A stretch of DNA of 64,000 nt from the NCBI GenBank assembly GCA_036260935.1, contig DATALQ010000036.1, forward strand, positions 1-64,000. Reading direction: 5' to 3'. Numbering within the stretch: position 1 is the first letter of the stretch; the number at the start of each line of letters is the position of its first letter. Positions 42,167 through 50,532 of the stretch are shown piece by piece. The position numbers and the translations under genes are program-made. Below the pieces are notes generated by a model. It searched no databases. It worked only from the letters and a program-made list of their open reading frames with translations, and was not told the DNA's origin. Source of the DNA: JAEYOM01 sp036260935. GTDB taxonomy: Bacteria; Bacillota; Clostridia; Acetivibrionales; DTU013.

Positions 42167-42928
42167 TCAAAGAACCTTTTGCAAGAAAGATCTTGTCCTT
42201 TCGCTTTTGGGGTTCGTAAATATTTCTTCAGGAGTGCCTTCTTCCTTTATCTCGCCATTGTCCATGAATATGACCCTGTTGCCAACCTCGCGCGCAAAGC
42301 CCATTTCATGGGTTACGACAAGCATCGTCATGCCTTCCTTTGCAAGATCCTTCATTACCTCGAGCACCTCTCCGACAAGTTCCGGGTCCAAAGCCGAGGT
42401 AGGTTCATCAAAGAGCATTATTTTAGGTTTCATGGCAAGCGCCCTGGCGATTGCGACTCTCTGCTGCTGTCCGCCTGAAAGCCTGGAGGGATACTCATTC
42501 CTCTTATCGGCAAGTCCAACTTTTTCAAGCAGCTTGATAGCTTCTACGGCTGCCTCTTCCTTCGGGACCTTCCTGACCGTTATCGGGGCTTCCATTACAT
42601 TCTGCTGGACCGTCATGTGAGGAAACAGGTTGAACCGCTGAAACACCATTCCAAGTTCGGTGCAGAGTTCGGAAATTTTCTTCTGGGAAACCTTCAGCTG
42701 ATCCTTGCCGGCTTCCCTTTCGTCCATGAGTTCCCCTTCAATATATACACGTCCGCTGGTTATGCGCTCCAGATGGTTGAGGCATCTCAAAAGAGTACTT
42801 TTGCCTGAGCCGCTGGGGCCTATGATGCAGACGACTTCTCCCTTATTTACCTCAAGATTTATATTTTTTAAAACCTGGAGGCTTCCGAATGACTTGCAGA
42901 CATTTTCAACCTTGACCATTGACATCAT
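42167..42928 (-). CDS. Polar amino-acid ABC transporter, ATP-binding protein
   Basis: 253 residues, GlnQ/ArtP type. Walker A GPSGSGKST at 37-45, Q-loop FQRFNLFPHMTV, signature LSGGQQQRVAIARALA, Walker B IMLFDEPTSALDPE, H-loop VVTHEMGF. Powers uptake by the permease and binding protein encoded just upstream. GGAGGG ribosome site before an ATGATG start. Confidence 0.95.
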   Translation of the reverse strand: MMSMVKVENVCKSFGSLQVLKNINLEVNKGEVVCIIGPSGSGKSTLLRCLNHLERITSGRVYIEGELMDEREAGKDQLKVSQKKISELCTELGMVFQRFNLFPHMTVQQNVMEAPITVRKVPKEEAAVEAIKLLEKVGLADKRNEYPSRLSGGQQQRVAIARALAMKPKIMLFDEPTSALDPELVGEVLEVMKDLAKEGMTMLVVTHEMGFAREVGNRVIFMDNGEIKEEGTPEEIFTNPKSERTRSFLQKVL

Positions 42929-42938
42929 TCAAGCCCTC

Positions 42939-43610
42939 CTATTCATAAACAGAATATTTTTTCTCTAATTTTTCAAATATAAATGTGAATACGGTCGTCA
43001 ATAGCAGATAAATGACAGCCGACGGTATATATACAAGCCAGGCTGCCTGCTGACTCTCGATTTCGTGTGTGACCCGCATAAGGTCAGGCAGAGCGATAGC
43101 CGACACGAGCGAGGTATCCTTGATCATCATTATGAATTCATTTCCCACCGGTGGGATCAATCTCCTGTAAGACTGAGGAACAATGACCCTCATCATGGCC
43201 TGCCCGTACGTCATACCGAGCGCTTTTGAAGCTTCCATCTGCCCCTTGTCGATAGATTGTATGGCGGCGCGTATGATTTCAGCCAGGTATGCGGCTGAAT
43301 TCAAACTGAAGGCAATAAATCCGGCTACAACATTTGTAAGATCTTTTAGCGGCGGATTGAAAAACAGAGGGAATGCATAATAAATAAAGAATAATTGCAT
43401 AAGCAGCGGCGTCCCTCTAAAAAACCAGATATATACCCAGCAAAACTTGTTGATGACAACATTCTTCGATAATCTTCCCAGCGCCAGCAGCAGTCCGAAC
43501 AGCAATCCAAAAACGACCGCCACGACCGTAAGTTCCAATGTAATTCCAGTTCCACTAAGTAGCCTGGGAATAAAAGATATTATTTGCGACATCAGCAATA
43601 CTGCCCCCAT
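42939..43610 (-). CDS. Polar amino-acid ABC transporter, permease
   Basis: 223 residues, HisM/GlnP-type permease with about five membrane helices and the EAA coupling loop EASKALGMTYGQAMMRVIVPQ. First helix IPRLLSGTGITLELTVVAVVFG is typical. Start uncertain: ATG 43610 lacks a ribosome site, and the Met at 43592 has GGGGG about 11 bases upstream. 77 bp separate it from the binding-protein gene, with a hairpin in between. Confidence 0.93.
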   Translation of the reverse strand: MGAVLLMSQIISFIPRLLSGTGITLELTVVAVVFGLLFGLLLALGRLSKNVVINKFCWVYIWFFRGTPLLMQLFFIYYAFPLFFNPPLKDLTNVVAGFIAFSLNSAAYLAEIIRAAIQSIDKGQMEASKALGMTYGQAMMRVIVPQSYRRLIPPVGNEFIMMIKDTSLVSAIALPDLMRVTHEIESQQAAWLVYIPSAVIYLLLTTVFTFIFEKLEKKYSVYE

Positions 43611-43639
43611 TTCAAGATTGGTCCAGTTAACATAAGTAT

Positions 43640-43681
43640 GGCTGCAAAACTATTTATACAGCTTTGCAGCCAATCTGTCAA
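43640..43681. promoter_or_regulatory. Intercistronic hairpin between binding protein and permease genes
   Basis: Perfect 9-bp stem GGCTGCAAA/TTTGCAGCC with a 24-nt loop, six bases past the binding protein stop region. No T tract, so it is more likely an mRNA 3' stabiliser or partial attenuator that favours the binding protein over the permease. Confidence 0.6.
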
Positions 43682-43687
43682 TCAAAA

Positions 43688-44476
43688 TTATTCGAGATTC
43701 TTGGTCATATCTTCTCCGAACCATTTCTCGGAAATTTTCGCAAGTGTTCCGTCAGCCATCAGATCTCCAAGTATCTTGTCAACCTTGTCGGCCTCAGCCT
43801 GATTTGCCTTGGTAAATCCGATCCCGATAGGTTCGTTCGGAAGAGTGGTGGTAACTGTCTTGAAGCTGGCTTTGTCGTTTGCCACGAAATACTTGCCGAT
43901 GACCAGGTCGCATACTACCGCATCGACCCTGCCGATTTTAAGTTCATTGAGCGCTTCGGTCATAGCTTCGTATTTCTTGAAATCCTTGAAAGGAGTTGTC
44001 TTCTGGAATTCAGTGCAAGCTTCCTCGGAAGTCGTACCCATCTGAACTGCTACGATCTTGCCGCCGAGAGAAGTCTCATCCTTGATATCCGTATTGTCGG
44101 CTTTGACGATTATCGTCTGGCTGTTTGCAACATAAGGTCTTGTGTAGGCTATCGTCTTCTTTCTCTCGTCTGTTATGCTCAGCGATGAAATTATGCAGTC
44201 ATACTTGTTCGAGCTAAGACCTGTGAAAATTGCCGACCAGGCTGTCGGTACGAATTCAATTTCCTTGTTCATGCGTTTTGCGATTTCCTGGGCAAGTTCG
44301 ATATCAAAGCCAGCATACTTTCCTGCTTCATCCTTGTATTCCATCGGCGGATAAGTGTCGTCGATGCCTACGCGCAGCTTGTTGGACGTATCACCCTGTC
44401 CGCAAGCGGTAAATACGACGGACATCAATACTGCGATAACAAGAACCATTAACAGAGATCTCTTTAAGTACATCAT
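43688..44476 (-). CDS. Polar amino-acid ABC transporter, substrate-binding lipoprotein
   Basis: 262 residues from ATG 44476 (GGGAGGG upstream). Lipobox VVFTAC near 19-24 anchors the mature protein. SBP family 3 core: LRVGIDDTYPPMEYKDEAGKYAGFDIELAQEIAKRM, YDCIISSLSITDERKKTIAYTRPY and IGIGFTKANQ. Ligand is a polar amino acid, probably basic, but not provable from sequence. First gene of a four-gene uptake operon (binding protein, permease, ATPase, EamA). Confidence 0.93.
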   Translation of the reverse strand: MMYLKRSLLMVLVIAVLMSVVFTACGQGDTSNKLRVGIDDTYPPMEYKDEAGKYAGFDIELAQEIAKRMNKEIEFVPTAWSAIFTGLSSNKYDCIISSLSITDERKKTIAYTRPYVANSQTIIVKADNTDIKDETSLGGKIVAVQMGTTSEEACTEFQKTTPFKDFKKYEAMTEALNELKIGRVDAVVCDLVIGKYFVANDKASFKTVTTTLPNEPIGIGFTKANQAEADKVDKILGDLMADGTLAKISEKWFGEDMTKNLE

Positions 44477-44526
44477 AAACCCTCCCTTATATATACAATC
44501 CTCTTTTTCGTACAAATAATATTTTT

Positions 44527-44555
44527 ATATTATCGCAAAACTAATAGGTTTACAA
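44527..44555 (-). promoter_or_regulatory. Promoter of the amino-acid ABC operon
   Basis: Minus-strand TTGTAA (44550-44555), 17-bp spacer, TAATAT (44527-44532). The predicted 5' leader is about 44 nt. Confidence 0.6.
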
Positions 44556-44574
44556 TAAAAAACATTCAAAAAAA

Positions 44575-44588
44575 TGAATAATTATTAA
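44575..44588. promoter_or_regulatory. ARG-box-like palindrome
   Basis: TGAATAATTATTAA matches the arginine-repressor box TGAATWWWWATTCA except for one base, about 60 bp upstream of the predicted transcription start of the ABC operon. Confidence 0.35.
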
Positions 44589-44597
44589 TCAGCCGAT

Positions 44598-44629
44598 AAA
44601 AAAGGACACAGCCCTTCGCGGCTACGTCC
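44598..44629 (-). terminator. Rho-independent terminator of the 44681-45064 gene
   Basis: Stem GGACGTAGCC/GGCTGTGTCC with a GCGAAG loop, followed on the minus strand by six T. Confidence 0.8.
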
Positions 44630-44680
44630 TTTCACTATGCTTCTTCGCTTAATGAATGTGTTTATTATTGCATAATAATA

Positions 44681-45064
44681 TCAGGAATTCAGCTTCTTAA
44701 ATATCTCGTCCTTGATCCTGCTCCTGAGGTGGATGGTGTTGCTGCCCTCATTTATAAGCGCCTGTCTGATATATTCTATCTCAGCCTCCGACAGATTGAC
44801 AAGCTTCCCCTTGTGATCGGCCTTTACTTTCCCGAAAATTTCGCCGACAGCGCTTTTTGCAGCGTCCACGCTGCCGAAGTAATAAACCTCCTGCCCTTCG
44901 TCCAGGACAGCGCCATGGTCGGTATAGACAGCTGTAACAAGAGCAGGCTTAAGGCCGGTCAGTTTTGCTATATCGTTTACCTTGTAGGAACCCAAATAGT
45001 CGATATAGTAATTGTCCTCACGCCTGCCGGATTTCCTTACTATGAAACCTGATTCATTTACCAT
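44681..45064 (-). CDS. Hypothetical protein, 127 aa
   Basis: Residues 1-127 with no family I recognise. DYLGSYKVNDIAKLTGLKPALVTAVYTDHGAVLDE near 22-56 looks like a helix-turn-helix-type region, followed by a mixed beta/alpha stretch and a helical C-terminus (EAEIEYIRQALINEG, IKDEIFKKLN). Start ATG 45064 has GAGGTA eight bases before it. It has its own terminator. A small DNA-binding regulator is possible but not supported by a clear motif. Confidence 0.72.
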   Translation of the reverse strand: MVNESGFIVRKSGRREDNYYIDYLGSYKVNDIAKLTGLKPALVTAVYTDHGAVLDEGQEVYYFGSVDAAKSAVGEIFGKVKADHKGKLVNLSEAEIEYIRQALINEGSNTIHLRSRIKDEIFKKLNS

Positions 45065-45122
45065 AGTCATTACCTCTTCCTGTTTTTATCTGTCATGCAA
45101 TGGACAAGATACCTGCCCGCCT

Positions 45123-45173
45123 TGTCCCATTTGGGACAGGGTCCCTGCCCTCTGTCTCATTTTTAATGAGACA
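45123..45173. repeat. Two adjacent perfect palindromes downstream of glgD
   Basis: TGTCCCA/TGGGACA (45123-45138, 2-nt loop) and TGTCTCATT/AATGAGACA (45153-45173, 3-nt loop), separated by a short GC-rich link. No T tract follows, so it is not a standard terminator; the pair resembles a dispersed intergenic palindromic repeat. Confidence 0.6.
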
Positions 45174-45187
45174 AGTTTTCCGGCTCA

Positions 45188-46309
45188 TTATACTACCGAG
45201 TTTTTGCCTACGACAAACGGATAATCAGATTCGCCCTTGAGATATTTTCCCTTAGTCATTATAACATTCTTATCCAATATTGTATACTCGATCACAGCTC
45301 CCTCCTCTATGACCGCCCCCTGCATAACTATACTGTTTTTTACGACCGCCCCTTTAGCAATGGTAACACCCCTGAATAATACGCTGTTCTCAACGGTGCC
45401 TTCAATAAAACAGCCATCTGCCACTATGCAGTTGCGCACGTTTGCTTCCGCATTGTATTTTGCAGGTGCCTCATCCTTGACCTTCGTATATATCTTGCCA
45501 TTTTTAAAGAACAGCTCTTCCCTTATTTCCGGGTTGAGCATATCCATACTGCATTTGTAGTACGTCTGAACGGAACTGATATTACGCCAGTATCCCTTGA
45601 ATTCGTATCCATACACTCCGAGTTTATCAAGCTTCTTTATAAGTATATCCTTGACCAGGTCATATTCCCCATGGGCGATACATTCCTCGAGAAGCGATAT
45701 CAGCAGCTTCCTGCGGATCATGTAAACCCCGATGGAGCCGAGGTCGGACTGTGGATGCAGCGGTTTTTCCTGCAAGTCTATGATCCTGTTGTTTTCGTCA
45801 ACCTCAAGTATTCCCAGCCTTGAAAGTTCATCGGGACTGTAATCGAACATCCTCCTGTATGCCATCGTTATGTCAGCGTTAACGGATATATGGTAATTCA
45901 GCATTTCATCAAACTGCATTTTGAATATGCTGTTTCCGTGCGAAATAATTACATATTCCTCATTGCTTCGTTTGAGGAAGGAAAGGTTATTGTACATGGC
46001 GTCAGCGCTGCCCCTGTACCAGCCTTTTTCATCCTCGGACAGCGACGGAGGGAACACGAACAATCCGTCATACCTTCTGTCGAGATCCCATTCCTTACCG
46101 GAACCCAGATGGTCCATGAGCGAACGGAAGCTATACTGCGTCAGCACTCCTACGTTCTTGATGCCGGAGTTCACCATATTTGACAATATGAAATCGATTG
46201 CCCTGTATTTTCCGCCGAAAGGTATGGCGGATACCGACCTGATATACGAAAGCTCCTTCAATTCGGGCTTTTTCCAGCCGGAAAGTATCAAACCCATCGT
46301 ATTTGTCAT
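45188..46309 (-). CDS. glgD: Glucose-1-phosphate adenylyltransferase regulatory subunit GlgD
   Basis: 373-residue paralogue of GlgC found in Firmicutes that modulates GlgC. N-terminal nucleotidyltransferase-like text MGLILSGWKKPELKELSYIRSVSAIPFGGKYRAIDFILSNMVNSG and left-handed beta-helix C-terminus (VRNCIVADGCFIEGTVENSVLFRG). The catalytic Rossmann loop is degenerate (LSGWKKP rather than LAGGQGSRL), as in regulatory subunits. Overlaps the end of glgC by 4 bp. Glycogen synthase and branching enzyme genes are not in the window. Confidence 0.95.
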   Translation of the reverse strand: MTNTMGLILSGWKKPELKELSYIRSVSAIPFGGKYRAIDFILSNMVNSGIKNVGVLTQYSFRSLMDHLGSGKEWDLDRRYDGLFVFPPSLSEDEKGWYRGSADAMYNNLSFLKRSNEEYVIISHGNSIFKMQFDEMLNYHISVNADITMAYRRMFDYSPDELSRLGILEVDENNRIIDLQEKPLHPQSDLGSIGVYMIRRKLLISLLEECIAHGEYDLVKDILIKKLDKLGVYGYEFKGYWRNISSVQTYYKCSMDMLNPEIREELFFKNGKIYTKVKDEAPAKYNAEANVRNCIVADGCFIEGTVENSVLFRGVTIAKGAVVKNSIVMQGAVIEEGAVIEYTILDKNVIMTKGKYLKGESDYPFVVGKNSVV

Positions 46310-47586
46310 TCACAAACACCCCCATTATATATACTGGAGCCGGAAGGAACTTCAATGGAGCAGAAATCCTCACGCCGGGCATGCAAATCGACCATCACGT
46401 TTTTGCCGATAACCGCCCCTTCAGGTACTTCAGCACCTTCTCCCACAACCGTTATACCTGAATTGTAAATCGCGGGTTTATGCTCGTTCGGGATGTTGTC
46501 GCCCTTTCCAACTATTACATTGTTCCCGAATACGGCGTTTTCACCGATAATGCAATGATCGAGCCTGCAGTTTTCATTGATATGCGCATTCGACATAATG
46601 ATCGAATTGTCGATCACCGTATTCCTGCCTACATAAACACCGGGGAACAGCACGGAATTCCGTACCTGCCCGTATATCATACAGCCCTCTGCGACTATCG
46701 ATGTAGTGATACTCCCCGATGAAGCTACATAATGAGGCGGTTTAACCGGATTTGGCGTATAAGTCTTCCACTGCTGGTCGTAAAGGTTGAACTCAGGAAC
46801 CCTGCTTACCAGATCCATGTTGGATTCCCAAAATGCCTGGATCGTCCCGACGTCCTTCCAGTACCCGACGAATTTGTATGCCCAGAGACTCCTGTCTTCA
46901 GCAAGCATGGTCGGTATGACGTCCTTGCCGAAATCGTGATCCGAGCTCTCAAGCTGTTCATCCCGAAGCAGATACTCTCTAAGGACTTCCCATGTAAATA
47001 TATAGACACCCATTGAGGCAAGTGTGCTTTTGGGATTTTTGGGTTTTTCTTCGAATTCGAATATCCTGCCGTTTTGATCGGTGTTCATAATGCCGTATCT
47101 CGAGGCTTCGTCGTACGGAACGTCAATGACCGATATGGTTGCTTCGGCATTGTTTTTGATATGGAATGCCAGCATTTCGGAATAATCCATTTTGTAAATA
47201 TGATCTCCCGAAAGTATTATCACATACTTGGGCGCCATTTTATCAACATAGTCGATATTCTGGCTGATTGCATTCGCCGTGCCTTTGTACCATTCCCCGC
47301 TGCTCTCCTTCATGAACGGCGACAATATGGTGACTCCGCCGTCCATTCTGTCCATATCCCACGGCTTGCCGATACCGATATGGTTATTGAGCTTCAGAGG
47401 CTGGTACTGAGTAAGTACGCCTACCGTGTCAATTCCGGAATTGACGCAATTGCTGAGCGAAAAATCTATGATCCTGTATTTACCGCCGAACAGCACCGCG
47501 GGCTTCGCCGCCTTCTTTGTCAATACCCCCAGTCGGCTTCCCTGTCCTCCGGCGAGCAATAAAGCAATGATTTCTTTTTTAAACAC
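46306..47586 (-). CDS. glgC: Glucose-1-phosphate adenylyltransferase GlgC
   Basis: 426-residue enzyme that makes ADP-glucose from ATP and glucose 1-phosphate for glycogen. Features: IALLLAGGQGSRLGVLTKKAAKPAVLFGGKYRIIDFSLSNC at the N-terminus, YVIILSGDHIYKMDY, FEEKPKNPKS and the C-terminal beta-helix. Start is GTG 47586, preceded by GGGAGGGA; the open frame upstream to 47628 has no better start. Forms an operon with glgD. Confidence 0.96.
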   Translation of the reverse strand: MFKKEIIALLLAGGQGSRLGVLTKKAAKPAVLFGGKYRIIDFSLSNCVNSGIDTVGVLTQYQPLKLNNHIGIGKPWDMDRMDGGVTILSPFMKESSGEWYKGTANAISQNIDYVDKMAPKYVIILSGDHIYKMDYSEMLAFHIKNNAEATISVIDVPYDEASRYGIMNTDQNGRIFEFEEKPKNPKSTLASMGVYIFTWEVLREYLLRDEQLESSDHDFGKDVIPTMLAEDRSLWAYKFVGYWKDVGTIQAFWESNMDLVSRVPEFNLYDQQWKTYTPNPVKPPHYVASSGSITTSIVAEGCMIYGQVRNSVLFPGVYVGRNTVIDNSIIMSNAHINENCRLDHCIIGENAVFGNNVIVGKGDNIPNEHKPAIYNSGITVVGEGAEVPEGAVIGKNVMVDLHARREDFCSIEVPSGSSIYNGGVCE

Positions 47587-47676
47587 TGCCAATCCCTCCC
47601 GTCTCCGTCTAAAAATTTTATGATACATTTGTGCACATTATGATTGGCTTCAATGTTAATATCGGAATAAACCCCC

Positions 47677-48378
47677 TTAAACTATACACCTGTGCGGACA
47701 AACTTTGATGCATACGCCGCACACTGAGCCCCTTCCAATATGCTTGAAATTACTGCTCATGAAATCCGAGCAGGCCTTGGCGTCAACCAGAGTATCGCGG
47801 GATGCGCCGGGCGTCCACGTGTTGCCTGTCAGAGCCATCGCAGGGCAGGCGTCCACACACCTGCTGCAGGCCGAGCATCTGCTTTCCGTGACAGCGTTGG
47901 CGCAGGGTATTTCCGCGTCTGTCAGAATAGTCCCCAACCTGACTCTGGGACCAAAATTTTTATGAATGAACAGCCCGTTTTTACCTATCCAGCCCATACC
48001 CGAAAGCACGGCGCCCGTCTTATGGGGAAAAACACCGCTGTAAGGCTCGGGAGCACCCGGATCACTTTGGGATGCGCCAATGGTATAGGCGTTATAGCCA
48101 TTCTGCTGAAGATAAAGCAGCGCTCTTAGAGATATCTGATCGATCAGGGCATTTACTGAACGGTAATGGTTGAAGTATGTGACAGTCGGTTTACCGTCTA
48201 TTTCATCAATAATGGCATCCGAAAGCCTGACTCCGAAGGTAATGGCATAAGGATATTTTTTAAGGCGTTCGGGCAATTTCTCAAATATGTGCGAAAATCC
48301 GACAAATGAGGCTCCCATGCCTAATATAACTTCTTCAAGTTGCTTTTTCAAAGCTTGGAGTTGATTATTTCCCTGCAT
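47677..48378 (-). CDS. 4Fe-4S double-cluster protein (QueG-like)
   Basis: 233 residues from ATG 48378. N-terminal half LGMGASFVGFSHIFEKLPERLKKYPYAITFGVRLSDAIIDEIDG, YNAYTIGASQ, GAVLSGMGWIGKNGLFIHKNFGPRVRLGTILTDAE is the QueG-like region; C-terminal cluster motifs are CSACSRCVDACPAMAL and CGVCIKVCPHRC. Distinct from the frameshifted relative at 32711-33511. The long open frame to 48804 crosses the DUF4364 promoter and is not used. Reaction unknown. Confidence 0.85.
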   Translation of the reverse strand: MQGNNQLQALKKQLEEVILGMGASFVGFSHIFEKLPERLKKYPYAITFGVRLSDAIIDEIDGKPTVTYFNHYRSVNALIDQISLRALLYLQQNGYNAYTIGASQSDPGAPEPYSGVFPHKTGAVLSGMGWIGKNGLFIHKNFGPRVRLGTILTDAEIPCANAVTESRCSACSRCVDACPAMALTGNTWTPGASRDTLVDAKACSDFMSSNFKHIGRGSVCGVCIKVCPHRCIV

Positions 48379-48578
48379 TCCGTTATCCTTTCCATACGGG
48401 CATTTCTCAATATCAACGCTTTTACAGACCGGTAAACTGCAGGTCAAACCGGTACATTTCCTTAATAAAGCTCTTTTCAATAATGATAGCACACCCGCAG
48501 CATATAAGCCATACCGCCGGCAAAGACCCGCGCAGGTAAATGCTGCCCTCGATTTGAGTTTATGTTTCGTCCGTCTTA

Positions 48579-48587
48579 TGCTATAAT
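48579..48587 (+). promoter_or_regulatory. Extended -10 promoter of the DUF4364 gene
   Basis: TGCTATAAT with a perfect TATAAT (48582-48587) and a TG one base upstream. The -35 is weak (TTTATG at 48559-48564, 17-bp spacer). Predicted leader about 60 nt. Confidence 0.55.
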
Positions 48588-48654
48588 TGGTACATATGTC
48601 TCCGGAAACACGCCTGTACGAAACGTGGGAGATATGAAGATTTTGGAGGTCCGG

Positions 48655-49209
48655 ATGAATTCTCTGGGTAGCAGCAAGGAAATAGTTCAAAATAAACTGA
48701 TAATAATGTACATCCTTAAAAAGCTCGGAATACCGGCAGGCAACAGCCATATAACGCATCTGGTGCTGGAGACGAGGCTTATGAACTATTTCATGTTCCA
48801 GCAATGCCTAAATGAACTGTTGGAGAGCGGACTGGCCGGGGCTTCCGGGGATGGGACGAAGTCGTATGTATTGACCGAGACAGGCGGCAAGACCTTGCAG
48901 TACTTTCTGAACCTCATACCCGAAGGCATTAAAAAACAGCTCGATAACCAGACATCGAACGTACGCAGGGATATCAGGGATGAAACTCTTATAACGGCAG
49001 ATTTTATTCCCGAGGGAGAAAATCAGTTCACTGCCGTATGTAAAATCGGTGAAAAAGACTTCCCGCTGATAGAACTCAGAACAACCGTCGGAACAAAAAA
49101 AGATGCCCGCAGCATCTGTGACAACTGGAAAAATCATTCTTCGGAGATTTACGCCGAGATTATCGATTCCTTGACAAAACAAAGGGGGAAGACAAAACAG
49201 GAACAATGA
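48655..49209 (+). CDS. DUF4364 family regulator
   Basis: 184 residues from ATG 48655 with GGAGG five bases upstream. The first half reads as a winged helix (NKLIIMYILKKLGIPAGNSHITHLVLETRLMNYFMFQQCLNELLESGLAG, TKSYVLTETGGKTLQYFLNLIP), the DUF4364 pattern found in Clostridia. Likely a DNA-binding or RNA-interacting regulator; targets unknown. Converges with the creatininase gene, leaving 12 bp between them. Confidence 0.85.
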   Translation: MNSLGSSKEIVQNKLIIMYILKKLGIPAGNSHITHLVLETRLMNYFMFQQCLNELLESGLAGASGDGTKSYVLTETGGKTLQYFLNLIPEGIKKQLDNQTSNVRRDIRDETLITADFIPEGENQFTAVCKIGEKDFPLIELRTTVGTKKDARSICDNWKNHSSEIYAEIIDSLTKQRGKTKQEQ

Positions 49210-49221
49210 CAGCGGAGTTTA

Positions 49222-50040
49222 TCATGTCCGGTCAATCCGCTCCAATATTGCTTCTGATATTCTTTGAGCATAATCGTCTATATTCTTTTGAACATCAACC
49301 TCTTCAAAATCAGCAGGCGAACCTATATAACCCTGTGGTGAGAGCTCTTTTATATGGCCGCCGAACAGCCATTTTTCAACATTCCTGCCATCCAGGGGTA
49401 CCGGAGTCAGGGACTTTGCCTTTTCAACATCGACAAGCCCGGGATAGAACTCATTTATAACAGCCGTTTCGATATCCCCGCCATGCACATCGGGGGATTT
49501 CGCACTGCTTACCTTGATTGTCTGCGCTTTTACCGGACATAACCAGGGTTCGTCCGAACTTAGTCCAAAGTGGGGGATTCTCTGCTCGTCAAAAGCATAG
49601 CAGGCATTGAGGTTCAATTTCTCGTGAGCCTCACTGAACGCTTCCATTATAGCCAGGTTATGTTCGATATCCCCGTGTGCGTTAACGCCGAAAACATTTT
49701 TGAAGCCAAATTCGGACATCGATAACAGAATATCCGAAACCAACGCTTTTGCAGTCTCTTTTCGAATATGGAACGAGCCGGTAAAGCCGCCTGTCGATTG
49801 GCAAACTCCCCAATAAAAAGGTGGAGCAATTACGGCTGTGTGCCCGGTAGCTTCAAGTATCTTCTTTATTTCAATACAGTAGATATGAGCAGTGTAGATA
49901 TCTGTCCCCAGGCAAAGCTGAGGCCCATGCTCTTCAATGACCCCCAACGGTAAAAGGACGAGCGCATTTTTTTCAACACAATTTTCTATCTCAGTCCAAT
50001 TCATATTTGCCATTGTATCTCTAAAAATACCGTAGCTCAT
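49222..50040 (-). CDS. Creatininase family amidohydrolase
   Basis: 272 residues from ATG 50040, chosen because MSYGIFRDTMANMNWTEIE matches the usual start of the family. Metal-site features: VIEEHGPQLCLGTDIY, VNAHGDIEHNLAIMEAF and DVHGGDIETA, i.e. the Glu/His/Asp set of creatininase/creatinine amidohydrolase enzymes. Acts on an amide in a small molecule; creatinine itself is unlikely without context. No strong ribosome site for any Met. The open frame extends to 50106, overlapping yhbY. Confidence 0.85.
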   Translation of the reverse strand: MSYGIFRDTMANMNWTEIENCVEKNALVLLPLGVIEEHGPQLCLGTDIYTAHIYCIEIKKILEATGHTAVIAPPFYWGVCQSTGGFTGSFHIRKETAKALVSDILLSMSEFGFKNVFGVNAHGDIEHNLAIMEAFSEAHEKLNLNACYAFDEQRIPHFGLSSDEPWLCPVKAQTIKVSSAKSPDVHGGDIETAVINEFYPGLVDVEKAKSLTPVPLDGRNVEKWLFGGHIKELSPQGYIGSPADFEEVDVQKNIDDYAQRISEAILERIDRT

Positions 50041-50102
50041 ACAGATTATCAGCCGCATACCACTGCCGAAAGCAGAAACATGCGGATAGCCCCTTTCAAA
50101 AA

Positions 50103-50405
50103 TCAAAGCATATTAAGATTCAGACTAATATCCTTGTTCTTTTCGGATTCCTTATACAGCACGAACCTGTTGCCTATGACCTGCACGACATCGGCTCCGA
50201 TCCGTTCTGCAATTTCTTCGCAGATTCCGCGCGCGTCTGCCTCAGCATTCCTCAGAACCGTAGCCTTTATCAGTTCTCTGGCTTCAAGTGCGTCATTGAA
50301 CTGCTTTACCAGATTGTCGCCTATACCGCCTTTCCCCACCTGAAAGATAGGATCGATGGTGTTGGCCAGACCTCTCAGATAACTCCTCTGTTTGCTTGTC
50401 AGCAT
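50103..50405 (-). CDS. yhbY: RNA-binding protein YhbY (CRM domain)
   Basis: 100 residues from ATG 50405. CRM domain: LTSKQRSYLRGLANTIDPIFQVGKGGIGDNLVKQFNDALEARELIKATVL with the GxxG-type loop and VVQVIGNRFVLYK. Binds precursor 23S rRNA and assists large-subunit maturation. Last gene of the ribosome-linked block; AAGGATGG ribosome site. Confidence 0.93.
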   Translation of the reverse strand: MLTSKQRSYLRGLANTIDPIFQVGKGGIGDNLVKQFNDALEARELIKATVLRNAEADARGICEEIAERIGADVVQVIGNRFVLYKESEKNKDISLNLNML

Positions 50406-50532
50406 ATTCTTACCATCCTTAAATTCATACTTCTTGCCTGTCAAAGCACAATTTCCGCCGCCTGCAGCCGTACCGTTTTTCGTACGCTGCTTTGCACTAT
50501 CGCAGCCGCGGCTTAGCGCCTGGACAGCAACC

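Noticed and set aside
45123..45173. Terminator after glgD
   Set aside because: Both palindromes lack a following T tract on either strand.
48379..48804. Upstream extension of the QueG-like frame at 47677
   Set aside because: It crosses the promoter and start of the divergent DUF4364 gene and has no family-like residues.
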